A stretch of 31,156 nt of DNA from a virus. Numbering within the stretch: position 1 is the first letter of the stretch; every line of letters starts with the position of its first letter. The stretch is from the IMG/VR virus record IMGVR_UViG_3300030098_001409, positions 1 through 31,156 of that record; one strand, written 5' to 3'. The notes below the pieces were generated by a model. It searched no databases. It was not told the origin of the DNA and worked only from the letters and a program-made list of their open reading frames with translations. The translations under genes were made by a program, and so were the position numbers. Positions 1-6,043 of this stretch are shown here, in pieces.

Positions 1-130
1 AAAAAAAAGCCAAGAGAAGAACTGCAAATCCCCCGATTTTACAGGTTTGCAAACCCTTCAGACGATCTGAAGGACATATTGCGTTTACAAACTAAGATGC
101 CCCCACATCTTAATCTTCTCTTGGCTTTTA
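1..130 (-). ncRNA. Multi-helix structured RNA ending in an oligo-U tract (operon-end terminator or stable small RNA)
   Basis: Read on the minus strand, this stretch after the SSB-like gene folds into nested helices. A 16-bp outer stem pairs 114-129 with 5-20. Inside it are a 7-bp hairpin (106-112/93-99, six-base loop UGGGGG), a 10-bp helix (83-92/45-54) enclosing an 8-bp hairpin with a UCG triloop (66-73/55-62), and a 5-bp hairpin (35-39/26-30, GGGG loop). Eight U follow the outer stem. The 10-bp helix has one non-Watson-Crick pair, which is G-U on the minus strand but C-A on the plus strand, so minus is the functional strand. The outer stem plus U-run fits an intrinsic terminator, but the internal architecture is far more than a terminator needs. 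No known RNA family was recognised. The window edge may cut the U-run. Confidence 0.6.
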
Positions 131-139
131 TAAATTTAC

Positions 140-622
140 TTAGCTTTGTTGATGAAACTTAGAGATTTTATTGTTCTCTCCTTTCTCTCCAGTAGTTTCA
201 TTATTCCAAGTATTAACTGCAACTTCTGCGATGACAATAGAACCTATAGCCTCGTCTAAATCTTCAGACATATCATTCTGAATGTCATTTAGATTTAACT
301 TTAGCTTGCTCGATTCGTATTCCGCGCTGTCAGGATCCATTCCATTCAACTCTTTGAGTCGATCCTCGAACAGTGCCATGACACACGAACGAAAGAAAAA
401 AGTTCCCCAACCTGCCCAGTGAAAAATCACTCGACCGTTAAGAGATGAGTCATCGGCTTGAACTACCTTAAACATAAAGTTGACTCCGGCCGTGCCCTTG
501 TTTTTAGATTCGCGGTATTCCCACTTATCTAATTGCAGGTCATACGTTCCGGCAGGCACGGTAGTACTAAGGTTCTTTTCTTCTGATTCCCAGCTTCCGA
601 AGTCGAGCGTTGCTTCAGTCAT
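140..622 (-). CDS. Single-stranded DNA-binding-like protein (DUF669-type)
   Basis: A 160-residue soluble protein. Its N-terminal half (VPAGTYDLQLDKWEYRE, then GVNFMFKVV and GRVIFHWAGWG, about residues 22-72) has the pattern of phage DUF669/SSB-like OB-fold proteins, which coat ssDNA in recombination modules. The C-terminal third is acidic (residues about 110-130). It sits downstream of the Sak4-like ATPase and Cas4-like nuclease, as SSB partners commonly do. The start is supported by GAAGGA about 7 bases upstream of ATG. A copy of the 23-bp phage promoter motif lies 27-49 bases before the start and the structured RNA/terminator follows the stop, so the gene could be a separate monocistronic late transcript. 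The family assignment rests on pattern memory only. Confidence 0.55.
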   Translation of the reverse strand: MTEATLDFGSWESEEKNLSTTVPAGTYDLQLDKWEYRESKNKGTAGVNFMFKVVQADDSSLNGRVIFHWAGWGTFFFRSCVMALFEDRLKELNGMDPDSAEYESSKLKLNLNDIQNDMSEDLDEAIGSIVIAEVAVNTWNNETTGEKGENNKISKFHQQS

Positions 623-648
623 GTTTAGTCCTTCGTGTTTTTATAGAT

Positions 649-671
649 TAAATTCATATCCCGAAATTATT
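649..671 (-). promoter_or_regulatory. Candidate phage-RNAP promoter before the SSB-like gene
   Basis: The minus-strand sequence begins AATAATTTCGGG and ends GAATTTA, matching the recurrent 23-bp motif: invariant A2, A5, T7, T8, G11 and GAATTTA at 17-23. It agrees with the best copy (6044-6066) at 16 of 23 positions by eye. It overlaps the last codons of the preceding gene, and the 26-base stretch to the next ATG contains GAAGGA. Confidence 0.5.
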
Positions 672-906
672 GCCCTGATTCCGCATCCTTTCTTTCAGAA
701 AGCAATCCTAAGTCAATAATCTTAGCAAAAATTGACTGTGCCACGGAGGGATCGGTATCGTGACGTAGTTTTCTGTCAATGTCATTATGCAAGAGATGCA
801 CTAATAAATCTATTTCATCTTGCGTAACAACAAGCGAAAAAGCGTTAGTAGAGTCTCGAGAAAGCTCTCCACTTTTTAAAAGATTAAATTCGTCTTTACT
901 TGTCAT
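667..906 (-). CDS. Hypothetical phage protein (79 aa)
   Basis: Small, mostly helical-looking protein with an acidic middle (TQDEIDLLVHLLHND) and a charged C-terminus. I do not recognise it. I chose the ATG at 906 rather than the one eight codons upstream because it forms an ATGA overlap with the stop of the preceding gene. This is the coupling pattern used elsewhere in the block. No good Shine-Dalgarno precedes either start. Its last codons hold the candidate promoter of the SSB-like gene. Confidence 0.6.
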   Translation of the reverse strand: MTSKDEFNLLKSGELSRDSTNAFSLVVTQDEIDLLVHLLHNDIDRKLRHDTDPSVAQSIFAKIIDLGLLSERKDAESGQ

Positions 907-1214
907 AAGTTTTCGTGAATATTTTCCCAATAATAATTTTCGATTTCTTCAAGCGCGCCATCACTTAAGAAATCACATAATTCTACTTGACCTACATAAG
1001 AAATCAATGTAGCTTTTTCTATCGTGAATTCTGAGCTTTGCTCAAACTCATGTTGCAGTAATTCTTTTGCGCTATACACATGAATACCTGCTTTTAGCGT
1101 GTGAAGCTTTTTAGGTTTTGTGGCTTCCTCTACAGATGGCCATATAAGAACTTCTATTTTTAAATCACTATCAAAGAAATCATTAGGCCAATCAAACTTA
1201 ACTAACGTTGACAT
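903..1214 (-). CDS. Hypothetical phage protein (103 aa)
   Basis: Acidic 103-residue protein with several Trp and Tyr (FDWPNDFF near the start, ENYYWENIHENL at the end). No family recognised. Its ribosome binding site AAGGGA lies inside the last codons of the Sak4-like gene, two bases upstream of which the reading frame ends, so it is translationally coupled to the recombination genes. A nearly identical RBS (AAGGGATTAA) precedes the gene starting at 6343. Confidence 0.6.
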   Translation of the reverse strand: MSTLVKFDWPNDFFDSDLKIEVLIWPSVEEATKPKKLHTLKAGIHVYSAKELLQHEFEQSSEFTIEKATLISYVGQVELCDFLSDGALEEIENYYWENIHENL

Positions 1215-1216
1215 CG

Positions 1217-1942
1217 TTAATCCCTTATTAATAAATTAAAATCTTGTGGAATTTCTGTATCTAAACCTTGTGTGCGAGTGCGTGCGATATACAATCCGTT
1301 AGGAACGGTTTCCCAGATATACTCTCGCTTCTCGCCTCTACCTTTTACTTTAGCGTGAAGCACATTGTCGAAGTAGCCAGGAATCTTAGAGGCTAACTGA
1401 CCAGTCAACGCAGGAGTAACTTTAGTAATTCCAGTCACTTCGTTAGTGTGATTAGCTTCGTGACAAATCACTACGATGTGTTTGTTAAGTTCGCTTAGAG
1501 CTTCGACAAACTTAATACAAAAACGCATCGCCATACCGTAGTCGGGCTGTGTTGGCGCACTGTCTAACGCTTTGTTGTTTTTGTGCATTACGTAATCCAT
1601 TATATTTTGATACAATTCTGTAAATGAATCAATTATGACAGTTTTTATTGCATCGTCGCTATGGATTTCGTTTAGCTTATCTTTAACTTGCTCGTAAGCA
1701 ACAGGGGCTTCTTTTCTGCCTACTTTTGCAAATCGGTCAGGAATGAAACCGAGCAGCTCTCCTTCTTCGAAGCCGCCTAATACAGACGTAGCACCTCTAT
1801 CTAAATCTATAAGTAATGCTGGAAGTGCGGACTTAGGCAACGATCTAAGACTAAAGGTCTTTCCCATACCTGGTTCACCGTAAAGTAAGTTTTTTACTGG
1901 TCCAGGATTTGCAGTATCAGCTCCGTCAAATTCTACAGGCAT
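1217..1942 (-). CDS. Sak4-like single-strand annealing ATPase (RecA-like AAA fold)
   Basis: 241-residue P-loop ATPase. Walker A is GEPGMGKT (residues 22-29). Walker B is TVIIDS with Asp105. A sensor-like VVICHE strand follows, and the C-terminus is IARTRTQG...IPQDF. These match phage Sak4/AAA_24 proteins, RecA-core ATPases that assist single-strand annealing and homologous recombination together with a phage SSB. The nearby nuclease and SSB-like genes support the role. I chose ATG 1942 over the ATG 12 codons upstream because AGGAG sits 7 bases before it and because the upstream gene ends at 1953. Size is normal for the family. Confidence 0.85.
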   Translation of the reverse strand: MPVEFDGADTANPGPVKNLLYGEPGMGKTFSLRSLPKSALPALLIDLDRGATSVLGGFEEGELLGFIPDRFAKVGRKEAPVAYEQVKDKLNEIHSDDAIKTVIIDSFTELYQNIMDYVMHKNNKALDSAPTQPDYGMAMRFCIKFVEALSELNKHIVVICHEANHTNEVTGITKVTPALTGQLASKIPGYFDNVLHAKVKGRGEKREYIWETVPNGLYIARTRTQGLDTEIPQDFNLLIRD

Positions 1943-1952
1943 TGCGTGGCTC

Positions 1953-2159
1953 CTATTTGTAGTAATTACAGGCGTCAAGAAATTTATCTTTATCGAAGTT
2001 CGAGTTGCTGTTCCCCAAACGTATTGCTAATGTTTCAACTGTAGCTTTCCACACTGCCAGGAAAGCTCGATAATGTACGGCATCATCTATATCGTCGTAT
2101 TCTTTCGGCTTACTTTCAGCCATCGCCTCTGCTATTATTTTGTAATGTTTACGTGTCAT
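1953..2159 (-). CDS. Small phage orphan protein (68 aa)
   Basis: Begins MTRKHYKIIAEAM and has a conserved-looking pattern of a short helix, an acidic stretch and a C-terminal F..ACNYY. I recall similar small proteins in many short-tailed and siphovirus genomes, of unknown function, commonly close to DNA metabolism genes. ATG overlaps the upstream nuclease stop as ATGA, so it is translationally coupled. Nothing suggests catalysis. Confidence 0.7.
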   Translation of the reverse strand: MTRKHYKIIAEAMAESKPKEYDDIDDAVHYRAFLAVWKATVETLAIRLGNSNSNFDKDKFLDACNYYK

Positions 2160-3043
2160 CGGTTACTTGTATCCCAGAAATCTGTGGTGTATAAAGATTC
2201 TTGCATGCCACGACGTAAGAATTTCTTAGCGTCGCATAATTCAAAATAAGGGCACAGCCTATTCCAATTAGTGCATGACTCCTTTCCGAACTGTGGCCAA
2301 GTGTTAGTATGTTTGCACATCAACATCATTTGTATAGTCTGAAGTATACCTTCGCGCCATTCTTCTAAGTCATCTTCATTACAAATGATTTCGCTACGAA
2401 AGAAATCATTGTTTTTAGGCTTGATAAGTAATACATCTACAATGAGTTGTGTGCAAGAAGCAAATGCAGCATTAAGTTTGCGAGCAGCCCAAACATACCC
2501 TTTAAATTGTTGGGATTGGGCGTATGCCGGAATTAGATAAGTGCTTTCCCAACTGGATGTTTTATGATCCATTAAAAGCACTTGATCATTTCGCATGAGA
2601 ACTTTGTCTATAAGTCCTCCGTAAAATACATCGTAAGACGGCTCACCATCAATACTGGGAACCTGCCCTATGTTGACTTCAAACTTAACTTCTGATACGC
2701 TTAACTCGTAACGATCATTTTCTCGGCTCCACCGTTCCCAATAATCTTCTATGATACTTACGCCTCGACCTGGAGTGCGTTTAGTATCTTCAGGCACTGG
2801 TTGATACGCGTCGAGGAAACGCTCACACGCTAAGTCTAAGTCTTGCTCATTAAACAGTGTATCCATCGCACGATGAATTGCGATACCGAACAACAACTCA
2901 GGTGCTAATGATTTAGAGGATGTCTCAGGAGTCAAACCGCTTTCTATGCGATTAAAGTATTTTCTGGGACATTCCCTAAAAAGACTTAATGAGTAGTTAT
3001 CCAGTTTGATAACTCTGTTTTTATTATCTATCCCTGTTCGCAT
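2156..3043 (-). CDS. Cas4/RecB-type PD-(D/E)XK exonuclease
   Basis: 295 residues with the order of motifs expected for PDDEXK_1/Cas4-like nucleases. These are SLFRECPRKYFN with Cys25, His57 in GIAIHRAMD, Asp146 in YGGLIDKV, the catalytic DHK at 159-161, and QFKGY as the motif IV Gln/Tyr. Near the C-terminus Cys257, Cys264 and Cys270 together with Cys25 form a four-cysteine set suited to a 4Fe-4S cluster, as in Cas4 and AddB. It probably resects DNA ends for the Sak4-like annealing pathway. RBS GGAG lies 7 bases upstream of ATG. Its first codons overlap the preceding gene by 16 bases. Confidence 0.85.
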   Translation of the reverse strand: MRTGIDNKNRVIKLDNYSLSLFRECPRKYFNRIESGLTPETSSKSLAPELLFGIAIHRAMDTLFNEQDLDLACERFLDAYQPVPEDTKRTPGRGVSIIEDYWERWSRENDRYELSVSEVKFEVNIGQVPSIDGEPSYDVFYGGLIDKVLMRNDQVLLMDHKTSSWESTYLIPAYAQSQQFKGYVWAARKLNAAFASCTQLIVDVLLIKPKNNDFFRSEIICNEDDLEEWREGILQTIQMMLMCKHTNTWPQFGKESCTNWNRLCPYFELCDAKKFLRRGMQESLYTTDFWDTSNR

Positions 3044-3441
3044 AGTGGCTCCGGCCAGAAATAATTAAGCTCAGGAGATTCTTTCCAGGCGTATCTGCTG
3101 TAAAACTCGTAGTCTTTATACAACAAAGCACTACGATGGGTTGTGTGGATTTCTCCGCCAAACCAATTAGGATACTGTATTTTTTCGTCAATATCCCAAG
3201 ATATAGGCATCGTGTTATTATAACCACGATCTATCCATTCTTGAATCATGGTATTCATATAAAAAATTAGTCCAGGCTCGTATCCTTCCCACATGCGTGT
3301 AGCAGGGTGATTTTTCCATCCTGTTTTTTCACGCAATGCATTTAATATTTGTTTAGCTTCGACTCGCTGTTTACCGAGCCTTTTATAATCTAATACTTTT
3401 GCGCTTTCGCTAAATGATTCTAAAGGCAAAAAGGTTTGCAT
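3028..3441 (-). CDS. MSMEG_6728-family protein (pyrimidine-dimer DNA glycosylase-like)
   Basis: 137 residues that closely fit the family opening: MQTFLP, VLDYKRLGKQRVEAKQIL, GWKNHPATRMWEGYEP and W..RGY. The family is annotated as related to T4 endonuclease V, which cuts UV photodimers using the N-terminal amine. In this protein Thr3 rather than Thr2 follows the initiator Met and Gln, so the nucleophile is uncertain. The C-terminal half adds HTTHRSALLYKDYEFY. UV repair would make sense for a surface-water phage, but the function is inferred from the family. Start overlaps the stop of the 31-aa membrane peptide as TAATG. No strong RBS. Confidence 0.75.
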   Translation of the reverse strand: MQTFLPLESFSESAKVLDYKRLGKQRVEAKQILNALREKTGWKNHPATRMWEGYEPGLIFYMNTMIQEWIDRGYNNTMPISWDIDEKIQYPNWFGGEIHTTHRSALLYKDYEFYSRYAWKESPELNYFWPEPLCEQG

Positions 3442-3536
3442 TACTTGTTTAGTCTCTTGTGAAGTAAAAAAGCAATAGTCATGATAAATATTACGAGTAA
3501 GGATAAATGCAATCCGTTAAAGGTTAAGTAATGCAT
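3441..3536 (-). CDS. 31-residue single-span membrane peptide
   Basis: A short reading frame beginning MHYLTFNGLH, followed by a hydrophobic segment of about 17 residues (LSLLVIFIMTIAFLLHK region, residues 11-27) and a basic C-terminus (HKRLNK). It starts inside the last codons of the gene at 3517-3897 and its TAA overlaps the ATG of the next gene as TAATG. It fills an otherwise unexplained gap in a tightly packed operon. This position, the membrane span and the positive-inside C-terminus argue for a real small membrane protein. No RBS is obvious, so it would depend on translational coupling. Function unknown. Holin, immunity or host-membrane modulator are all only possibilities. Confidence 0.5.
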   Translation of the reverse strand: MHYLTFNGLHLSLLVIFIMTIAFLLHKRLNK

Positions 3537-3897
3537 TCATTTTATCCTGAAATTCTTTTGTTGTGGGAATTACAGCTTTGGCTGCTTTCTTAGTTCGAGC
3601 TGCTTTAGCTTGCTTACGATCACTGACGATAAGTCTCTCGTTTTCAGCATCACTTAATGCTTGTTCAAGCTCGGCGTCGGTCATAGACTCAACGGGAATT
3701 ATAAGAGATGCATCGACATCTATCACTTCTGCGTCTGCGATTTTTACAGTCGCTCCGCTTGCACTTGTGGGAGTGGGACGGAGCTTGTAGTAAGCCTCCC
3801 CGTTTATTTCCCAATCTCCAATTACTTCACGAATTTCTTTATTAAAATTAACAAATATACGTTTTTCTAAATACTTTGGGTCTACGTCTGTATTCAT
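3517..3897 (-). CDS. Hypothetical protein with a basic linker and QDKxNALLN C-terminal tail
   Basis: 126 residues. The N-terminal half (residues 1-45) looks like a small beta-rich domain (RIFVNFNKEIREVIGDWEI). An acidic helix follows (MTDAELEQALSDAE), then a Lys/Ala-rich basic stretch (residues about 97-110). It ends QDKMNALLNL, nearly identical to the end of the protein at 4994-5464, which also has a basic stretch just before it. No family recognised. RBS ACGGAG is about 9 bases upstream of ATG. A terminator hairpin lies directly upstream, so expression of this and the following genes may depend on read-through. Confidence 0.65.
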   Translation of the reverse strand: MNTDVDPKYLEKRIFVNFNKEIREVIGDWEINGEAYYKLRPTPTSASGATVKIADAEVIDVDASLIIPVESMTDAELEQALSDAENERLIVSDRKQAKAARTKKAAKAVIPTTKEFQDKMNALLNL

Positions 3898-3910
3898 TAT
3901 ATTACTCCGT

Positions 3911-3955
3911 AAAAAGTGTAAGGGGTGACAAAAAGGGAGTATGTCACCCCTTACA
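3911..3955 (-). terminator. Intrinsic terminator between 3959-4198 and 3517-3897
   Basis: Perfect 14-bp stem (3942-3955 with 3917-3930) and an 11-base loop. On the minus strand it is followed by C and five T (3915-3911). It starts 4 bases beyond the stop of the upstream gene and ends just before the RBS of the next one, so it could attenuate the recombination genes. No comparable T-run exists on the plus strand. Confidence 0.75.
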
Positions 3956-3958
3956 GCA

Positions 3959-4198
3959 CTAATGCGCGGGAGCCAGGACGCGATTAGTGCGAGTTAAAAT
4001 AACTTTTGGGTTAAGGTTACGGTTTTTGACTCCCTTTACTTTACGAATAGTTTTACCTCTATAGCCCCTTTGAGGCTGATGTGGGTCAGATACCCGCTCA
4101 CAAGTATAATCTTTCCAATAAGACATTACAACTATGTCTTGTTCTTCGAGTGGTGGAAAGAATAATTCGTCAATATATTTGATACAAGGATGATCCAT
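3959..4198 (-). CDS. Hypothetical protein (79 aa)
   Basis: Acidic, hydrophobic N-terminal half (IDELFFPPLEEQDIVV) and a strongly basic C-terminal half (RGYRGKTIRKVKGVKNRN ... RTNR), suggesting nucleic-acid contact. Not recognised. The ATG lies only 2 bases after the minus-strand copy of the 23-bp promoter motif. If that promoter is used, the mRNA would be nearly leaderless, since no RBS is visible. An internal Met at residue 25 is an alternative start, also without an RBS. A terminator follows the stop, so this may be a one-gene transcript. Confidence 0.5.
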   Translation of the reverse strand: MDHPCIKYIDELFFPPLEEQDIVVMSYWKDYTCERVSDPHQPQRGYRGKTIRKVKGVKNRNLNPKVILTRTNRVLAPAH

Positions 4199-4200
4199 GA

Positions 4201-4223
4201 TAAATTCGGTTTCCGAATTAATG
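4201..4223 (-). promoter_or_regulatory. Candidate phage-RNAP promoter before the gene at 4198
   Basis: The minus strand reads CATTAATTCGG, AAA, CCGAATTTA, sharing 17 of 23 positions with the copy at 6044 and the identical CCGAATTTA end. It overlaps the stop of the upstream gene. Within it ATTCGG and CCGAAT form a perfect inverted repeat around AAA (4204-4218), so an operator is an alternative reading. Confidence 0.55.
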
Positions 4224-4544
4224 GTCAGGTTCTTCGGACAACTCTATATCTGCATTATCCGATTCATCAAATATTTTATCCCATGCATCGGGACTTAACC
4301 CTGTTATAAGAAACTCACGTTCTGCGTCTGAAAAATTAGGAAATGCATCTTGGATTAGTTTTTCATTTTTAATCCAAGATTGTAAATTAAGCACAAAACT
4401 ATTCCATTTCATATTGAAGCGTCGAGTTACAGGTTTGCCGAAAATGCTCACACGACTAAACTCAACTACTTCTTCGTTTACTTTGCTTATCGCAAAGTCA
4501 TTTTGTTGTAGTGTTTGACTTAATGTTTCTTCGTTTTCAGACAT
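4218..4544 (-). CDS. Phage orphan protein with WINGE/DAFPNFSDAEREFLITG-type motif (108 aa)
   Basis: The conserved-looking core is an FNMKWNSFVLN segment, then LIQDAFPNFSDAEREFLITG and LSPDAWDKIF, flanked by acidic ends. I recall this pattern in hypothetical proteins of several short-tailed phages, without a known function. I preferred ATG 4544 over the upstream ATG at 4586 because GGGAG lies 7 bases before it and the start then overlaps the preceding gene by only 8 bases. The stop codon is inside the candidate promoter for the next gene. Confidence 0.65.
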   Translation of the reverse strand: MSENEETLSQTLQQNDFAISKVNEEVVEFSRVSIFGKPVTRRFNMKWNSFVLNLQSWIKNEKLIQDAFPNFSDAEREFLITGLSPDAWDKIFDESDNADIELSEEPDH

Positions 4545-4770
4545 TATCATTCTCCCAAGTCTTAACGCATGCGTCAAACTTTGCATCTGAAGCGCGTTTT
4601 TGCTCTAAAATTTGGGTAATGATTCCATTTATTAATGCGTTTTCATATAACGAATTATCGAGATAGTCTCCACAGTTCGTCATTTCTTTGAGTGTGTTCC
4701 AATCTACATCGTCAATTTCAATGGTAATATTGAGTTTATTAGATGGAATGAAAGGCTTGGGGATATTCAT
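4537..4770 (-). CDS. Hypothetical protein (77 aa)
   Basis: Small acidic protein with a beta-like start (KLNITIEIDDVDW) followed by helices (DNSLYENALINGIITQILEQKR). The layout resembles small phage DNA-metabolism accessory proteins, but I do not recognise a family. The ATG overlaps the stop of the upstream gene as TAATG, so it is translationally coupled. Confidence 0.6.
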   Translation of the reverse strand: MNIPKPFIPSNKLNITIEIDDVDWNTLKEMTNCGDYLDNSLYENALINGIITQILEQKRASDAKFDACVKTWENDNV

Positions 4771-4982
4771 TATGCAACCTCCACAAAAGTAAGGTGTAGC
4801 ATACGATTATAGCGCAATTCAACTTTGTCTCCTGACTGCATATCATCTTTACTAATGTATGTGCCGCCGCCAGTATGCAATTGAGATTCATTAATAAAAT
4901 CTTTACCATCATTCCATGCTTGGATTACGTCTTTCTTGCTTTTGTAATCTCGGCCATATGCGGGAGATGCGACGATATTCAT
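4770..4982 (-). CDS. Phage orphan protein (SPAYGRDYKSKKDV type, 70 aa)
   Basis: The start SPAYGRDYKSKKDVIQAWNDGKDF is a pattern I associate with small conserved proteins of short-tailed and cyanophage-like genomes. No activity is known. The rest (GGGTYISKDDMQSGDKVELRYN) looks like a small beta-sheet domain. The RBS is AGGAG in the context GGAGCCAACCC, which is shared with the neighbouring 5464 gene and similar to the 1942 and 3043 genes. Confidence 0.7.
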   Translation of the reverse strand: MNIVASPAYGRDYKSKKDVIQAWNDGKDFINESQLHTGGGTYISKDDMQSGDKVELRYNRMLHLTFVEVA

Positions 4983-4993
4983 TGGGTTGGCTC

Positions 4994-5464
4994 CTATATG
5001 TTTAATAGCGCGTTTATTTTGTCTTGTGTTGCTGCATCAATCTTGACAGATGGCGTATTTTCTCCTTTCTTCTGTCGCTTGGGTTTACGATGCCATGAGT
5101 TTTTAGGACTTGTAGTATAAAAATCTTTTTCATTAAGATTTAAATCATGCAATAAAGACTCATCTATATGATATGTCTTTATCCCACTTAATACGCCAGC
5201 CTGACTGCAAGTATACTTCCATCCTTTTGCAGTAGCAACAGCCTTTGTGATTTTTACATTTTTCTTGTCCCCAAACTCATTAAGTCTTTGGAGTATTTTG
5301 CCTACGTTATACTTTGGAGTTGTGCGCTTACACAACTCAATTAGTATTTCATTGCTGAGATCGCGTAGTTGTGCAATTTCAGCGTTTATATCCATCAGTT
5401 GGGATTTAAGTTCTGCTGAGTGAGTATCGTTTAGATACTCCAGTAGTTCTTTATTCGGTTGCAT
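4994..5464 (-). CDS. Hypothetical coiled-coil protein with QDKxNALLN C-terminal tail (156 aa)
   Basis: N-terminal helices, probably a short coiled coil (residues about 12-45), then a basic, beta-like middle. A strongly basic linker (HRKPKRQKKG, about 124-133) leads to the tail QDKINALLNI. It shares that tail and the preceding basic stretch with the protein at 3517-3897. It is the first gene of the leftward run below the origin-like region and has RBS GGGAG in the GGAGCCAACCC context. Possible regulator or DNA-binding protein, but no family recognised. Confidence 0.65.
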   Translation of the reverse strand: MQPNKELLEYLNDTHSAELKSQLMDINAEIAQLRDLSNEILIELCKRTTPKYNVGKILQRLNEFGDKKNVKITKAVATAKGWKYTCSQAGVLSGIKTYHIDESLLHDLNLNEKDFYTTSPKNSWHRKPKRQKKGENTPSVKIDAATQDKINALLNI

Positions 5465-5504
5465 GGGTTGGCTCCCGTATGCGTGAAGTTATAGTATGGC
5501 TTGG

Positions 5505-5532
5505 ACTATATATAGTGCAAAAATCGTGCCAA
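5505..5532 (-). promoter_or_regulatory. Possible sigma70 promoter for the 5464-leftward genes
   Basis: Minus strand has TTGGCA (5532-5527) and TATAGT (5510-5505) separated by 16 bases, about 40 bases upstream of the first ATG. A second TATAAC at 5493-5488 could be used instead. The region is AT-rich, so chance matches are likely. Confidence 0.35.
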
Positions 5533-5534
5533 AG

Positions 5535-5766
5535 ATTAAGGTGTTGTTTTTATTGGACTTATGAACTTTACATAATATCGTAAAATATGGTATTTTTTTG
5601 AGGGTTTTTACTTAAATTGTTGTTTTTATTAGAGTTAGGGCAGTCTCAGATTTCTGAGGGTAGTCTATAATAATTCTAAGTCATTGTTTTTATTTAAGTT
5701 ACATAACTTTTAAACTTATGGTTTAATAGTTTACCCTAATTTAAGTCACTGTTTTTATTGAGGTTA
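5535..5766 (+). repeat. Four direct copies of a 27-bp repeat (iteron-like)
   Basis: Copies at 5535-5561, 5611-5637, 5675-5701 and 5740-5766. Each has TTAAG/TCTAAG-like left ends, the invariant core GTTTTTATT and a right end that finishes in TTA (three of the four GTTA). Start-to-start spacings are 76, 64 and 65 bases. The sequence between copies is not repeated. The array lies in a 650-base gene-free region beside an AT-rich core, which fits initiator binding sites. Operators are an alternative. Confidence 0.75.
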
Positions 5767-5772
5767 TAAAAC

Positions 5773-5940
5773 TTTGAAACATTGAAACATTGAAACACTG
5801 CCCTATTTCGAGCGAGCAAACCGAAAGGGAAACTAACTATTCTTTTATATAAAATACATATATTTTTATATATATTTATATATATCTCTTTGTGGGATAA
5901 GAGCGAGCCTTGTTTAATTGTTTCAAAGTTTCAAAGTTTC
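5773..5940. other. Origin-like region: AT-rich core between inverted GAAAC triplets
   Basis: Three tandem 8-bp units ending GAAAC (5773-5796) face three units starting GTTTC (5920-5940), an inverted arrangement. Inside are two direct copies of GAGCGAGC (5810-5817 and 5901-5908) flanking an almost pure A+T segment (about 5837-5889). With the 27-bp repeats on its left this has the parts of a replication origin: binding sites plus a DNA-unwinding element. No gene is convincing in 5465-6118. This role is inference from layout. Confidence 0.5.
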
Positions 5941-6043
5941 GCAAGTCCTTTATTTACATAGACTTAACCAAGTTTAAACTATTAAACCCTTGTTTAAAAA
6001 TTATAAAATTCATTCAAAGCAAAGCAAAAACTCAAAACCAGTG

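Noticed and set aside
872-900. GAATTTA on the minus strand inside the gene at 667-906
   Set aside because: The TTC-R-G core and TATAA part are missing, and it encodes an ordinary EFNL stretch.
3024-3227. 67-codon minus-strand frame overlapping the MSMEG_6728-family gene
   Set aside because: It is out of frame with two well-supported genes, has Cys/Ile-rich random composition and no RBS.
5484-5493. Minus-strand TATAACTTCA resembling the left half of the 23-bp motif
   Set aside because: The GAATTTA half is absent, so it was not counted as a copy. It may act as a -10 box at most.
5535-5766. CRISPR-like appearance of regularly spaced repeats
   Set aside because: The 27-bp copies are degenerate, only four, with AT-rich spacers and no cas genes apart from a nuclease that belongs to a recombination set.
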